Source: Calonectria ilicicola
Taxonomy: Eukaryota; Ascomycota; Sordariomycetes; Hypocreales; Nectriaceae
Assembly (NCBI GenBank): GCA_020809705.1
Contig: CP085834.1
Coordinates: forward strand, 3,596,001-3,660,000
Reading direction: 5' to 3'
Length of the DNA stretch: 64,000 bases
Shown here piece after piece: positions 1 through 11,800 of the stretch (positions are counted from its first letter, which is position 1; each line of letters starts with the position of its first letter). The notes under the pieces are model-generated. The model did no database searches and had not been told where the DNA came from. It saw only the letters and a list, made by a program, of their open reading frames with translations. A program made the translations under genes and the position numbers.

Positions 1-720
1 CTTCGTTTGTAGAGAAGTAGGTTATGTCACGAATCGCATTATTATATTGCTGAATGGTGGATTCTTCCAAAGTAAAAAGAGGCGGTGGAGACGAATCAGT
101 CCAAGATTGTTGGAATTTGAACCGTTTATGTGCACTTCCCAAAGCACACAAGGCCGCTCTTACTGGCCTGAATGCTTGGCCCAGTGGGAGGACATGCATT
201 TGCCAGAATTCACTTGGCGTCAGTGTTGTTGTGAAATCTTGGAGGATGATATCTTGCACATGATGGATAAAGTCCATCTCCGACGGCATGCAGTATGCAT
301 CAAGACGCAATGCCTGGCGACAGACAGATGCTTCTAACGGGTTTGTCCTGCGTTGATTTGAAGCAACTGGATTGGGATGGATGGCTCTATCTTTGTGGTG
401 CTTGAACCGGTGCTTTCTTCTGTCTGGAATAGTTGGATAACCCTCGCATAGATATCCCTGATTCACACATCGCTGACAGGAGGGTTTTCCCTCGTCGCAC
501 TTGAGATGTCGGGATCTGAGACAGGGTTAGTAGCTAATCATCAGGGCTTCCTGTGAGTGTAACTAACTTGCTAGAGACGGCGAGTAAGCAGATGGGGACG
601 GGGCAGCATAATAAGCGAGAAACTCACGCACCATGTGATACAACCAGTTCTGACTTTGGGCGCGCTCGTGCGATTGTGTTTTCTCATCTTCATGGCGGTT
701 ACGGATGAGTCGGGTGGCAT
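1..720 (-). CDS. Zn2Cys6 transcription factor, 5' part only (runs off left edge)
   Basis: This is the N-terminal part of a fungal binuclear zinc-cluster regulator read on the minus strand; the rest lies outside the window. The probable ATG is at 720. Exon 1 (720-632) encodes a basic lead-in and the first cluster cysteine. An intron of about 116 nt follows (631-516, with a CTAAC-like branch point before CTCAG). Exon 2 (515-1) carries the last four cluster cysteines (KCDEG, PSCQRC, GYLC). It then reads into a middle region with the LPLGQAFRPVRAALCALGSAHK and QQYNNAIRDI patterns typical of fungal regulators. Exon 2 is open to the edge. The junction is odd: the simplest GT-AG join creates TGA and leaves the first cluster spacing one residue short. 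Either my splice sites are wrong or the gene is damaged. Class is clear; target genes are unknown. Confidence 0.7.
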
Positions 721-2579
721 TTTTACGCCACCGGCCCAGCCCACTCTTTTTTGTTTTTGTTTTTTTCGCCGCCACAGGAACAAGGGCTTATAATCACCTC
801 GTTATTGTTGATAATGAAGGTGCCTAGTATTACGATGGGTGTCACCTCATATTCACAGTTGTTTGAGAGTCGTCTCGAATGGTTGGTTAAACCTGGGGGG
901 AAGGGAAAGGAAAAGGGGATGCATGAATAGGAGAGCACGCGCTTTGGCGTTGAACCACGGACAAGCACTAGCCTAACTACAGACGGTGCGTCCCATTGCA
1001 CAGCCAGAGATTATGAACGCTAATCTCACTTTCATTTTATTGGCCATAAAATGTCAGTGCACGATGGTGACGTCCCAATGGAGCGTGCACTACCTTTTTT
1101 TTTCAGAAATGCAACACGTTATAGAGCCCCACGATGCCTACCCTACAGTCTCCTCAAATTTTCCAACGGGTTAATCAAATTGCTTTTTAATATTATTGGC
1201 GACCCTGTCACACGAACGCAAAGCATGTAGTCGCTGAATAAGAAATTGCTACATCAGTCGGTCAATGCAATATATCCGCCCTCAATTGTTCATTTCATAT
1301 AATCAGTAACAAATATTGGGTTCGTCACGCTGATTAGATTTGTAATTACACAACTGCTCATGTTTTTTTCTCATCTTTTCAAATTTTAGAATTCTAAATG
1401 TAAGGAAAGAACGTTGATTCGCACATGATGTAAGAAGTAGTGGCGCAGATCCCATGGCTTCACGCTTTACCCTGAAAATGAACGCCAAGACCAACGAAAA
1501 CGAGAGTGGATTTTTGTGCAAATACATAAACTTCCATTGACGGATTCTATGCAGAGCATCATAAACTTCAGAAAGTATTTCAAGCAACTCATGATAATTC
1601 AAGATCGGCATCCATTTGATCCCCACCCTTTATTCCAGCCATCAGGTCAGTGTCATGGTGAAAGGATGATGACAATAGAAGCAATACGACGCCGGTGGCT
1701 TTTTATCTCGCTGGTTCTCTCTGTGAGCAATAGAGAATTTATCGCACAAAAATGTGATGCCACACTACTAGTGTGCGGAGTTGTGCTAGATTATGTACAA
1801 CAGAGATGTATTCATAGCTCATGCTAATATTTTCATAACGAGTGAGCAAACCCATATTAATTTAACCAATCATCATTATTGGACGAGGGTGAATCCCCTT
1901 CCTGTTAACCAAGGGGCGATGTGGTATTATGGGACTTAGACGCTGCTTTCTGGATGGATCACGATGTATTTAGTAATCAATCCTTCGCAACACCAACAAC
2001 CAATCCGCCCGCGATAGAAAAAACGCCACAAACAATTCCATATTAACAAGTTCAAAGAGCTATGGGCCACTCTGTGGAAACGACTAAAAATTTATAACTA
2101 GCCCGACTGGTCCAAGACCCCACTTTTGAGGATGCAGCAGGTGGCTTGAAATGTAGCTGGCGGCAGGCAGTCTTTTGTGGCTGGCTGAAATAGAGGATTT
2201 TGATGGTTGGCGCCTTCGTAAAATCAAACTAGTTTCATGAATTTCAATAGTTTGAATAGAGAAAAATGTTATTGGCCAAGATGTGGTGATGGCCCGATGT
2301 CTCATGCATCGCTCGGACAAGACACGGAAACCTTCGACCAGTCTCGAACAAGCCACTTCTATTTTGATGTTAAGCTGGTCCTTCTCAGGCAGCCACAGCG
2401 ATAAAAAGTGATACCATGCGTGTTCCTGCATTTATATTAAGAAGTGTTTGAGTACATCTAGAGGTGACCTTTCTCCCATCCCAGATCGTATTACATCTTT
2501 GTTCTCTGTCATCAATACCAGCTACACTGGCAACGAAGCAATAACAACCCTTTTTATTGATTTTCTTTATATCAACGAA
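721..2579. other. intergenic region without a supported gene
   Basis: This 1.9 kb stretch separates two divergently transcribed genes. The open frames in it, including a 115-codon minus frame at 2084-2431, show no domain, signal peptide or coding pattern I recognise. It holds homopolymer runs (near 1095 and 1362) and AT-rich sequence but no RNA gene or repeat that I could identify. Confidence 0.5.
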
Positions 2580-4739
2580 ATGGCGACGGTCACAAGTACT
2601 CCTGACGGGGAGCCCAACTCGACGACTGTGTCAGTGTCCTCAAGCGAAATCCGCAACCAGGGTCACATCTCTGATAGCTTCAATCCTGCCGATCTTCCAT
2701 ATTACTACAATGGTCCAGCCATTGTTCAGGATGATTTCAACAAGGCCATAAATCTTTTCGAAAGATATCCACAGTATCTGAACCCTGTCTATAATCAAGA
2801 TCAAACACAATCATGTGTTGCGAATGCCACTGCGGCGGCAGTCAGATTTCTCGTTCGTAAGATTATGAACGACGAACCCCATTCCGACAGCTTGGTCAAT
2901 GCTCAAGATCCCTCTCGTCTTTTCATTTACTACCTCGGTCGCGCTTATGGTATCATGGAAACGAACGAGGACTATTCGCATTGGCCGACGGGTCTGACGC
3001 CCATCGGATGCAGGATTCGCAACGCCTTCCAGTCAACCCACGCCTACGGCATAGCGAACGAGAACAAGTGGTCATGGAGAAATGAAGGAGATACAGACCC
3101 AGTGGTCGTCAACATTAGAGATCGACCGTTTGACTCTGCTTTTGAAAACAACGCGATGATCGAGGGCATTGAATTCTGTCGTCTTGACCCCGACCACGCA
3201 AAAGCAGCGGAATTGCAAATGGGAGATGAAGAAAGGAATGCCATTGGCACTATCACGCTGTTTCGGCTGAGGCAGTGCATCTATGAAGGTTATCCCGTAG
3301 TCTTCGGTTTCAAGTTCTGGTGGGAGAGACTCGCTACCACACCCTTGCCCAATGATTACCCTACTTTAGGACCAGTTCCGACGTGGGCGTGGGACGAAAA
3401 ATGGGGTGGCCACGCCGTTCTCGCCATTGGCTATGACCATGCCAACCAGCGTGTGCTTGTTCAAAACTCGTGGGGCGACGGGCCCGACAGTAATGCTCGT
3501 TTTTGGATGCCCTATGAGTGGATCAAGTCCTTTATTGCTACCGAGGACTTCTGGATGGTGCGCAAGAAACGACCTCTGCCTAAAAGTCTGACCAAGACTG
3601 TCCAAGGACCTGAAGACCTTGGTTTGACATCTTGGCGCGCGCTCGAACTTCCGAGCGACAAACCCCAGATATCATCGGCTCATACAGCTACTATAGCCTG
3701 CGTTGCTGACACAACCACTTCCCCAGAAAGTATCAAATTCTGGTATGTGACTGATAGTGGTTCAGTTGTGCGTGCCGTGTGGGCTTCTCAAGGTTCTGGC
3801 TTCAGCTTCAACGAATTTAAGCTCCCAGCCGCACCAGAATCCGGAGTTATCAGTACCGTGGCAACTGGCACACCACAACAACAGCAGGCTATTTATTGGA
3901 TTGCACCAGACCTCTCCATCATGCAGACTATCGACAACGATCAAAATGACTCGCTCGGCAACACGAGCACGTTGCATGGTCCAACTGAGCCTGGATTAGG
4001 CGACATTAGTCCTAGCTCCAGTAGGTGCCTTGTATCCGTAAGCCTGTCCAATAACAATAGTGTTACAGAAGTGGCATGGATTGACAAGAGAGGAGCTCTT
4101 GACCATATCATGTTAACAGACAACGCAGCGCCAACATTTTCAGTGCAATTTGGACCAGGCACTGCGTCAGAGATGAGTCCTGTTTCGATCTATAAGCTCA
4201 ATGATCAACTGGAAACTATGTGGTGCACAGGACCTCAATGTCAGATTCTAGGATACTTCTGGGATAGAGTTGCAGAAAAATGGCAGGATACACCAGTTGA
4301 GGGTCTCATTCAAAAGACGGATGACAAACCCGCTCTTGAGTCGCGCATTGCAGTCATTAGTAATGACGGGAATGCCTTGTACGTATTCTGGGTATCACGA
4401 GTTGGGACCATTCAAGGACTTTTCTCTCCCGGAAACAACCAAAACTGGTCCCAGCTCACTCTTCAAGGCGCTCCTTTCGGCAGAGTTGATAGTGACATCA
4501 AGGTCATATACTACGATACAGGACACATTGCTCTCTTCTGGATTGGGCCAGATAACACTCTTGAGTCTGCCACTGGCTACCTGAACGGTGCCGATATCAT
4601 TTGGACTTATGAGACGGTCACAGGTGTGGGAGCTGTAGCTGCCGGTAGTACTTTGAGTGTTGTGTCGCGAGCGAAGCAAATAGTTGTTGCTTTTAAGGAC
4701 TATAAGGGCCAATTTTCTTGTGTAGCAAAGCAGTTTTAA
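2580..4739 (+). CDS. papain-like (C1-type) cysteine peptidase with C-terminal lectin-like beta-propeller
   Basis: The protein has 719 residues from the ATG at 2580; the frame is open further upstream but has no ATG there. Residues about 60-310 look like a papain-fold peptidase: QTQSCVANA gives the likely nucleophile Cys79 with a nearby oxyanion Gln, GGHAVLAIGYD gives His278, and LVQNSWG gives Asn296. From about residue 355 to the end there are roughly six repeats of a short strand motif (KFWYVTDSGSV, IYWIAPDLSI, VAWIDKRGAL, YVFWVSRVGT, LFWIGPDNTL) spaced 45-65 residues, like blades of fucose-lectin or PLL-type propellers. No signal peptide is evident. There are no introns. The propeller may direct the peptidase to glycans or a surface; that is inference. 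Peptidase class is well supported, the lectin identity less so. Confidence 0.8.
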   Translation: MATVTSTPDGEPNSTTVSVSSSEIRNQGHISDSFNPADLPYYYNGPAIVQDDFNKAINLFERYPQYLNPVYNQDQTQSCVANATAAAVRFLVRKIMNDEPHSDSLVNAQDPSRLFIYYLGRAYGIMETNEDYSHWPTGLTPIGCRIRNAFQSTHAYGIANENKWSWRNEGDTDPVVVNIRDRPFDSAFENNAMIEGIEFCRLDPDHAKAAELQMGDEERNAIGTITLFRLRQCIYEGYPVVFGFKFWWERLATTPLPNDYPTLGPVPTWAWDEKWGGHAVLAIGYDHANQRVLVQNSWGDGPDSNARFWMPYEWIKSFIATEDFWMVRKKRPLPKSLTKTVQGPEDLGLTSWRALELPSDKPQISSAHTATIACVADTTTSPESIKFWYVTDSGSVVRAVWASQGSGFSFNEFKLPAAPESGVISTVATGTPQQQQAIYWIAPDLSIMQTIDNDQNDSLGNTSTLHGPTEPGLGDISPSSSRCLVSVSLSNNNSVTEVAWIDKRGALDHIMLTDNAAPTFSVQFGPGTASEMSPVSIYKLNDQLETMWCTGPQCQILGYFWDRVAEKWQDTPVEGLIQKTDDKPALESRIAVISNDGNALYVFWVSRVGTIQGLFSPGNNQNWSQLTLQGAPFGRVDSDIKVIYYDTGHIALFWIGPDNTLESATGYLNGADIIWTYETVTGVGAVAAGSTLSVVSRAKQIVVAFKDYKGQFSCVAKQF

Positions 4740-5974
4740 GATTCATCAATACCAAGAAAGCTTAGCCGTATTTATATTTAGCTAGGAATCAAAGTATTTC
4801 AATCTTGATTGTATCTGCAACCTTTGTAGTCCACCTAGATTCAAGTTTGGCCCATCCCCAAGTTCCCTTCAATCAAGCCCATAAATATAAGCCTTGTACC
4901 TCCAGAGTTTCTGCTGGAGGTGTCAGGCAAAATTATCGTGTAGCTACACACAAACGACCACGTACTTTGCATTCAAAAAGGCCCAGTTATTAATTGTATG
5001 TATACAGATTCCGGATTGCCCTCACGCTAATTGTAGTTCTATTTAGTGTTCAAGTTACATACTTCAAAAGAGAGGGATGGGCGGCCACAGAGAGTGGACC
5101 CAAAGTAATTGACGGAAGAGCATTAGATGTCATGGTGACAATGTTGTAAATGGAAAGCACTGTATGAATTGAAGATAAATACGAGAACGGAAGGTGAGGT
5201 TTAGCGAATAAATTTGATGATACCAAATTAGCAATGGCTCGGTTGTCAAGCACTCCAAGCGAGCATATTTTCCACGCCGATGTTTAAAATTCTCAACCAC
5301 TTGTTGAGGTAAATCACATAGGTTCATTCGGACATAAAGTCAGATGGATAATAGCATAATAAACGCTTTGACAATGTTTCAGTTCCCCTCAGCCAGCCTC
5401 TAGACCTAAAGGTGCAGAATAGTGTGTGGTCTTGGCAAACTGCCCCGTTTAACGAGCCAATCTCGTGGGTTTTGGACGCGAACACGTAGAGGTGTGGGGC
5501 CATGGGGGCGGCGGCATGGTTGTCTTCAGCCCGCCACTAAATACAATCTTGACATCACTTGGGGAATTATTGGTCTCTAGTTCCAGCTGAAATGCAACAC
5601 GTCCAATGCTCTTGGTTCTAGCGCAACGGGGTTCACCGCGGTCCGGTCTCGACTGGTGGTGGGCTTGGTTTTGGTTGAGACAATCCGACACAAAAATCGA
5701 TAATCGCCAGCACTATGCTTTTCTGGGACAGATTCTAGATCGAGTCCGGCTTGTGTGCTGTTCAATAGCGCGGCTTGGCACTTTGGCTCAGCCCTCCACT
5801 CTTCCTACTCATAATCAGATCTTCAGTTTGAGAGGCGCATCCTAACATATAAAAACGATGCACATCTTCCCAATTGATAATACTAAAAACAATACCAACA
5901 AGCTTCAATTCTAATCATTGTGTCTCACGTTTGCCTTTTTCCAACTTCCACTTCACACTCTACCTAAAATCATC
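4740..5974. other. intergenic region, promoter side of the PLC-like gene
   Basis: No gene is supported in this 1.2 kb. The last 150 bases are pyrimidine- and CAA-rich, like a fungal 5' leader, with a TATA-like ACATATAAAA at about 5844. Short open frames on both strands have no recognisable features. Confidence 0.45.
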
Positions 5975-7381
5975 ATGGCCCCCGCCGCTGTTGAGGGATG
6001 GATGCAAGAGCATCTGAAAGTTTTTGGCAAGCGCAAACTTGGTCAAATTTGCTTGCCGTATTCTCATGATTCTGGATGTTACAAGCTGAGGTTCGGAACC
6101 GTTGGTGGTACGGAAGCCACTGTTTTGACTCAGACCAAGAGCGTCTTTGAGCAACTTCAGCTCGGCGTTCGACGTCTTGACATTCGTCCGGTATTTACTG
6201 TCTCTTCCAATGAGGACAAGTCCAAGGCTCTTCTTCGTGATGAGTCTTGGCAATGTGGACATTACACTGCAGAAGCGGCAGACAAAGTCGGATGGCAGGG
6301 CGGGAGCTGCGCTTTGCTTGCCGAAGTCATCTCTGACATCAACAAGTTTACCGCAAACCATGCCGAATTGATCATTGTTGAAATTACCCACATCTACGCT
6401 CTATTGATAGGTAGGATATCTGCTTCTGGGGAGCCATTTGAGGAGGCTGAATGGGAAAACCTGTTGCGAATTCTGTCCAAGATCAACCACTTATTCACAA
6501 TGACACGAGTGGGTGGCGACAATGGAAAGCCTCTTCAAGATTATAATTTGGAAGAATTTATCGGCAATGGGCAGGCTGCAGTTATTGTTCTGATTGATTC
6601 AGACAACCGCTGAGACAAGATTATTCAGAAAGGTTTCTGGCCATACAGGACAAAGGCAGGTCAAGATTACCTGCGGCTGCAAGACCAATTCGTCACACAA
6701 ACTCAAAATACTACTGAGGCTCTCAGTTCCTTGGTCCCGATTTTGGGCTCCTCGTCCAGTGTGCTATCACTCGCAGCGGAAGAATAGAAGAAGCGGTTTC
6801 TATGGCTATTACAGGATATGGCCCAGGGAAATTTGCCATCTATGATATCGATGGATAAGATTGAGAATTCCGATCTGCTTACTTTCTCCCTTGCTGTCAG
6901 CTACCAGCGATATTATCAGGACACCGGAAAGCAAGACCCCGTCATAGTATATGGAGGCCAACTTATCACAACCGCCAAGGCACAAACAGGAATAAAGTCT
7001 GCTATTTTTCAGGGTACCAGTGTCACTGCCAACAATGATCTCCTCACAGATCCCTGGCTCGGCATGGTCAAGTCTTGCGCGGTATTCTATCAAGACAAGG
7101 GTCTTGTCAAAGGACGTTGGGCCACGGAATCCTCGGTTCTCAACATTGGGCTTGATATTGTTTCTCTCAAATATGGAGATAAGGAGCTTCTTAACCAGAA
7201 CTTCTATGCACGTTTCTTGAAGCTCATCGTAGAGCGAGGCTCTATCCAGATTACCAATGACAGTATGGGAGGTGATCCAAAGCCAGGAGTTCGCAAGACG
7301 TGCATCATTCGTTACCGGGCATCGAACAGTCGGGACATTCAGGAAAAGAAGTGCCTTGAGTTTGACAATCTCCAGTTTTAG
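5975..7381 (+). pseudogene. PI-PLC X-domain-like phosphodiesterase interrupted by two in-frame stops
   Basis: One reading frame runs from the ATG at 5975 to the TAG ending at 7381 (468 codons) but is broken by TGA at 6611-6613 (codon 213) and TAG at 6785-6787 (codon 271). The N-terminal part resembles the TIM-barrel PI-PLC X family: LPYSHDSG with candidate catalytic His31, a GVRRLDIRP strand (Asp69, Arg71) and QCGHYT with His97. The sequence between and after the stops still reads like protein in the same frame, so the stops look recent. Only GT-AG segments too short for the introns seen here (about 33 nt) would remove the first stop. Both stops fit C-to-T change (CGA to TGA, CAG to TAG). The region past about residue 290 matches nothing I know. 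A read-through or sequencing error cannot be excluded. Confidence 0.7.
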
Positions 7382-8463
7382 TCGCCAAGGATTTTAATAT
7401 CACCTAGCATATTATCCAACAAACATCTCCTGCATTAATCGCTACAAATTGAAATATGGTATTTATCTTTGACGGTCGAGCAACATATCGCTAAAAGTGC
7501 TAAACTCTGAGAACTTTGCATCAGGCTATTATTCACCTTGTTTAGTATGTCTATAGCACTTGGTTGATATGACTGTTTCATAACTTATACTTTATTCATA
7601 TGTTTTCGGGAGATCTGGCATGTGTTAACACAATGAACGTAGCACTTTCCAATGAACATGGTTTTCTTTGTGCAAATAATGTACGGAGACCACTTTTCTT
7701 TCATATTCTTAATGTTTGTTTGTCTTTGAAGTCACCTTGAGCCTGGTTCTTGACCTGTTGTTCCTGTGATACTTAGTGCCTTAAATTTTTTGTTTTTAAT
7801 TTGCACTCCCCCCGGCAATGCCTCTTTCCCTACGAGTCTCACTCGTGCTTGAAATAGATGGAATAGCTCAAGAGAATGCTTGTTACTTCAATTGCTCTTA
7901 GAGGTAGATGCTGTCGACTTTTTGGGCTCGGCTTTTTCGGCATGAAGGCAAAAATCAAAATTAGAATAATATCGACTAAGAATCAACAATGCTGTGAGTG
8001 GGTATCCACGGGTTAGTCACGAGGTTAATTTAGTAATAAGACTTGGCAAAAATGTTGTCAGATTTATCTGACATTTGCAGATGAGGGTCTATTCACTGCA
8101 TATACCAGGGTCCAAAAATTGTTTCCAGATGACATATGGCCAAGCAATTCACTATCCGCAAAAGGCAATTGTTTGCGTAACTGTCTCTGGCAGATGCCCC
8201 TATTGGCGAGAGCTGCCATGCAAACACCGCCCATTACCCGTTCAAAGTAAAGGATGCATCTGAACCAAGACCAAACAAACCGAACCAGTGCCCACTCCAA
8301 CGGGCACAAGGCGTAGGGCGTGCCGGTACCGTTCTTCTCATTCGGCATGTTCGGGTCGTCTCGAGTATGTTCACTATAAGTATTGTTGTAATTCTGCTTT
8401 TGCTGATTTCACTTCACTCCAGTATATGCTTTAACATTGACTTCTATGTGTTAAGTCTTCAAC
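7382..8463. other. intergenic region
   Basis: About 1.1 kb of AT-rich sequence between a gene end and the next start. I see no coding frame, RNA gene or clear repeat. The last 100 bases before 8464 are CT-rich, as in a fungal leader. Confidence 0.45.
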
Positions 8464-9770
8464 ATGCATTACATTAAACCTCTTGCGGCACTAGCAACTC
8501 TTCTGGGACTTGCTGAATGCATTCCATCGTTCGCGCCCCCGGATTATCCACCCTCCACAATTGAAAACGATGGTGTAGGTTGCAAGTTCTACAAATGGTG
8601 TTCGCTAGATTAATCGATGAAAAAGACAACCACGGGTCGCTATGATGTTCGTAAGCACATGGCTCTGGTCAATCCTGATGAGAGCATCATCAACAGGTAA
8701 AGAATTAGCCTCCGAAATAATATCCCCTCTGATATAAATGACTAATTAAAATTTGTACCAATCAGTTACTACTTCCTGTTCTGGATTACTACAACAAATG
8801 GTAAAAAATACCATCTTTGTATCAATCCCATCCTCTTTGGAAATGCTTCCACACTCAGTGTATACTCAGTCAATGATCTGAACAATCCATCTGAGATTAC
8901 AGCATTTGGTGGGGGCACTTCACAGGCAGCATATGGCAATGCGGAGTACCTAAATTTCAGATCCATTCCCCATAATGTCACCAGTCCTCAAGGCTCTGAT
9001 AATTTCTCTACTATAGCCTTGGATACTAACTTTGCTGGTGTTACTGTAAGCATAGTAATGCATCCAACCGGAAAGAATATGTACTATGGGGGTATAGGTG
9101 GAATTGTCACTCCTGGTTTTGGCAATGACTTTACTAATACACCTCCTGGATGGTCCTGGTACTGGGTATGTCCATACCTCCATTAGCCTACTCTACTAGA
9201 AAGGAGCTCTAGCCTGATTACTTTTAGGCCAACCCTCATTCCAGGGTATCGGGGACAATCACAATTGATGGTACGCCAGTTGAAATCGACACAGACCAAT
9301 CTTTCGGCTTGCTTGAGCGGCAGTATGGCACATTTGATGTTAATACTAAGGGGTTTTATCTCTTTTGGGCCTACTTGCCCAACGGGATCGTAGTGCAGGT
9401 CTGGGTAATCTCCCCAGGTGAAGATGGCACTGGCGACGCAAGCCTAGCGACAATTTGGCACCCCAACGGACATCATGAAGTTCTAGCGGTCGACATGTCA
9501 GTTACACAAGCATGGGAATTTTCCACAGGCAAGATCAGCGGGCGCCGATATTTTAACAAGTTCAAGGTTGGGCTCGAAAATGGCTATGTGTTCGAATTTG
9601 AGAAGCCTATTCGAGACGCTGAGGTGGGCCCTTCCTCAGGCCAGGGATACATCATCTCTGAATCATACTGTGAAGGCACTGCTACTTGGGGAAATGAGAC
9701 CTTGAGCTGGTTTGGACATTGCGAGCAGATATCCGCCCGTTGCGAAAATAGACCTTCCTCTGAGTTGTGA
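8464..9770 (+). CDS. secreted CrtC/AttH-fold protein, kievitone-hydratase-like
   Basis: Four exons (8464-8574, 8626-8696, 8766-9165, 9228-9770) join to 374 residues. A signal peptide is likely: residues 1-19 are hydrophobic and end near AEC. The body matches the lipocalin-like CrtC/AttH fold used by fungal kievitone hydratases and some Diels-Alderase-type cyclases. The clearest segment is SGTITIDGTPVEIDTDQSF followed by LLERQYGTF, the family's conserved DRQWG-type site with Glu in place of Asp. The WSWYWANPHS segment before it is also typical. In known relatives the enzyme hydrates an isoprenyl side chain of a plant phytoalexin, or catalyses a cyclisation. Here the predicted secretion favours an extracellular detoxification role, but no substrate can be read from sequence. 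The first intron (51 nt, 8575-8625) is the least certain join. Confidence 0.7.
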
Positions 9771-11218
9771 GAGTCGGACCAATGGCATGGCCATATCCCA
9801 ATTACGACAACCCCAATGCAAACAGAGCCTATCCCCAGTTAATGGGCCGTTGTTTCATCAACGAACATATATTGACTTCCTTTGAAGCTTCAATAGTTTC
9901 AGCAGTCCATTTCACAATAGGTCAAGCGCAGTTGTACCCTTCAGCGCTCTGACACTAAATTAGACAATAAATATAAATCGCTACCCACTCTGCTCACAGA
10001 CCACACAGAACCTTTTATTTTGTTATTTAACCATTAAATTTAGATGTAATATCATTGTCATTGCGCAATGGTTAGTGGTATGAATGAAGATGGCACGTTA
10101 ACAAAGTGGGCCCAGGGTGGAAGAAATATTGTTGAAGGAATGGAAGCAAGATTATGTTGACCCAAATTTTGAGCAATTTGCATAAAGGTCTACGTGAGAG
10201 AAAGTGAGTTATTAAAATCAGCTATCATCCCATGTGCGCACTTTGGGGGTCTGAACTACGGCTACTCAATTTCTGTGATCCAAGAACCCTTTTCAAATCC
10301 GGCCACGGTGATGCTATATCTAGCCGAGAAACTTTATCTTCACGACGTAAATTATCGACGCGCGTTTCATGCTTTGCGGTAGATTGCTGCGAGTCTGTGC
10401 ACGAAAAGTAAGCGGAGATCAGTCCCGGCAGATACCGTCAGCGGAGACACGATTCGGCAGACGCCGTCAGCAGTGAGCAGCGAGGCAGAGTCCGAGGATC
10501 TACCGCGTTATGGCAAATGGTGATTGGCGGCAAGGGTTGTGTGGTGTTGCAGGCTGACCCCAGCAAGCGCCGTGCTGGAGCGGCAGTGGTTGGGATGTGA
10601 TTGTTCAACAAGAAAGTGTGTGGGATGGGATGGGCTGGGACAGATGCCCGCTTATGGGACGGGAATAAATAGCAACAAAGATGCAACTAAAGTCCTAATC
10701 AGATGCCCATCTAAAATATACATATATATATGGTTGACAGCAGCCGCATGACAGAAGCTTTTTGCCCACGGGGATCGCACATGGTGGCGCTGCCAAGAAC
10801 CAACCAAGTCATGAACCAGGCCCCATCCCCCAGCGACTGACTCTTCGGCACTCCTAGCCGTTCCCCTGACGGGGTTCAACGGTCTTGGGCAATCTATTGG
10901 GAATTTCTTGCATGAGGGGTCGACCTCCACCCCTGTTTAGCGAGCCGTATTTGGCTTCATAGCCGACTGGGCCGCACGGATGACAGCAAAAGCAGTCACA
11001 GCGCCCTCGCTCAAAGCTTCTACCATTGGACACTTCACCAATGCTTTTATTAGCCCCGAGTGATCCGTGAGGGAAATAATCACGTGTTTATCCACAACCA
11101 AAGCGAACCAAGAGAAGGCTTTAAAATAGAGGCGGCCGATCCTGCATTCATCGCAGACTCGTTGCAAAACACCAACCAACCAGTACGGCCAGACCAGACG
11201 AGAGAGAATAGACGAGGA
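9771..11218. other. intergenic region
   Basis: No gene is supported across these 1.4 kb. It includes a purine/GC-rich stretch near 10480-10650 and a TATA-like ATACATATATATATGG at 10716-10731. Frames on either strand are short and compositionally biased. Confidence 0.4.
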
Positions 11219-11800
11219 ATGCCATCCCTGGTACGGCAGCGTCACTTTGCTGTCTCTGCGCCAATCCCCAGCGGTCTGCCGCCCCACCTGGTCCTAGCCC
11301 ATCTCCAGACTTGCACTCCAACATTGCGCCACAATGCCGTGGCCGCCAGCTTTGAAGAGAACGCGCCAGATCCCAGTGCCATAGCCGATGATCCCTTCTT
11401 CGGGCCCTTCGATGCTAGTGTGCGGGCCTTTACAGTTCGAGAAATAAGCGAACTGGTCCCCGGCGCTAGGATGACCGCCTGGTGGGCGGTATACATGCAG
11501 AGCACTCCTGACGGCCTCCGCTTCAGGGTGAAGACGAGGGCCGGTTTGACACTATGGGCGCGATGGACGGTCCGGCCCCGCATGATAACCTCCGCGTACT
11601 CGCCATACTCGGACAGCAATGTTAGCTCACCGAGCGATGGCGGAGAGGAGTGGGAACTGTATGACATGCTCACCGTTGAGGCTAATAAACTCATCTTGCA
11701 CTTTGCCTGTCACTACGCCGAGAGGGTGCACCAAGAGGTGTGCCGGAGGATTGTGGATGAAGTCCTCGAAATGTATTTGAATGGGGCATCGCCCCAATAA
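11219..11800 (+). CDS. DUF7053-like protein (START/polyketide-cyclase-like fold), function unknown
   Basis: A single-exon 193-residue protein from the ATG at 11219; the frame continues upstream only from a GTG. The layout matches fungal DUF7053 proteins: an N-terminal strand (RQRHFAVSAPIPSGLPP), a segment listing a phase of binding (HLQTCTPTLRHN), a central strand pattern (MTAWWAVYMQSTPDGLRFRV), RAGLTLWARWTV, and a C-terminal helix (HFACHYAERVHQEVCRRIVDEV). Length fits that family. No signal peptide or membrane segment is visible, so it is probably intracellular. Ligand and role are unknown. The assignment rests on pattern memory, not on a profile search. Confidence 0.55.
   Translation: MPSLVRQRHFAVSAPIPSGLPPHLVLAHLQTCTPTLRHNAVAASFEENAPDPSAIADDPFFGPFDASVRAFTVREISELVPGARMTAWWAVYMQSTPDGLRFRVKTRAGLTLWARWTVRPRMITSAYSPYSDSNVSSPSDGGEEWELYDMLTVEANKLILHFACHYAERVHQEVCRRIVDEVLEMYLNGASPQ

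Noticed and set aside
2084..2431. 115-codon open frame on the minus strand
   Set aside because: No start context, domain or signal peptide; composition looks like random AT-rich sequence.
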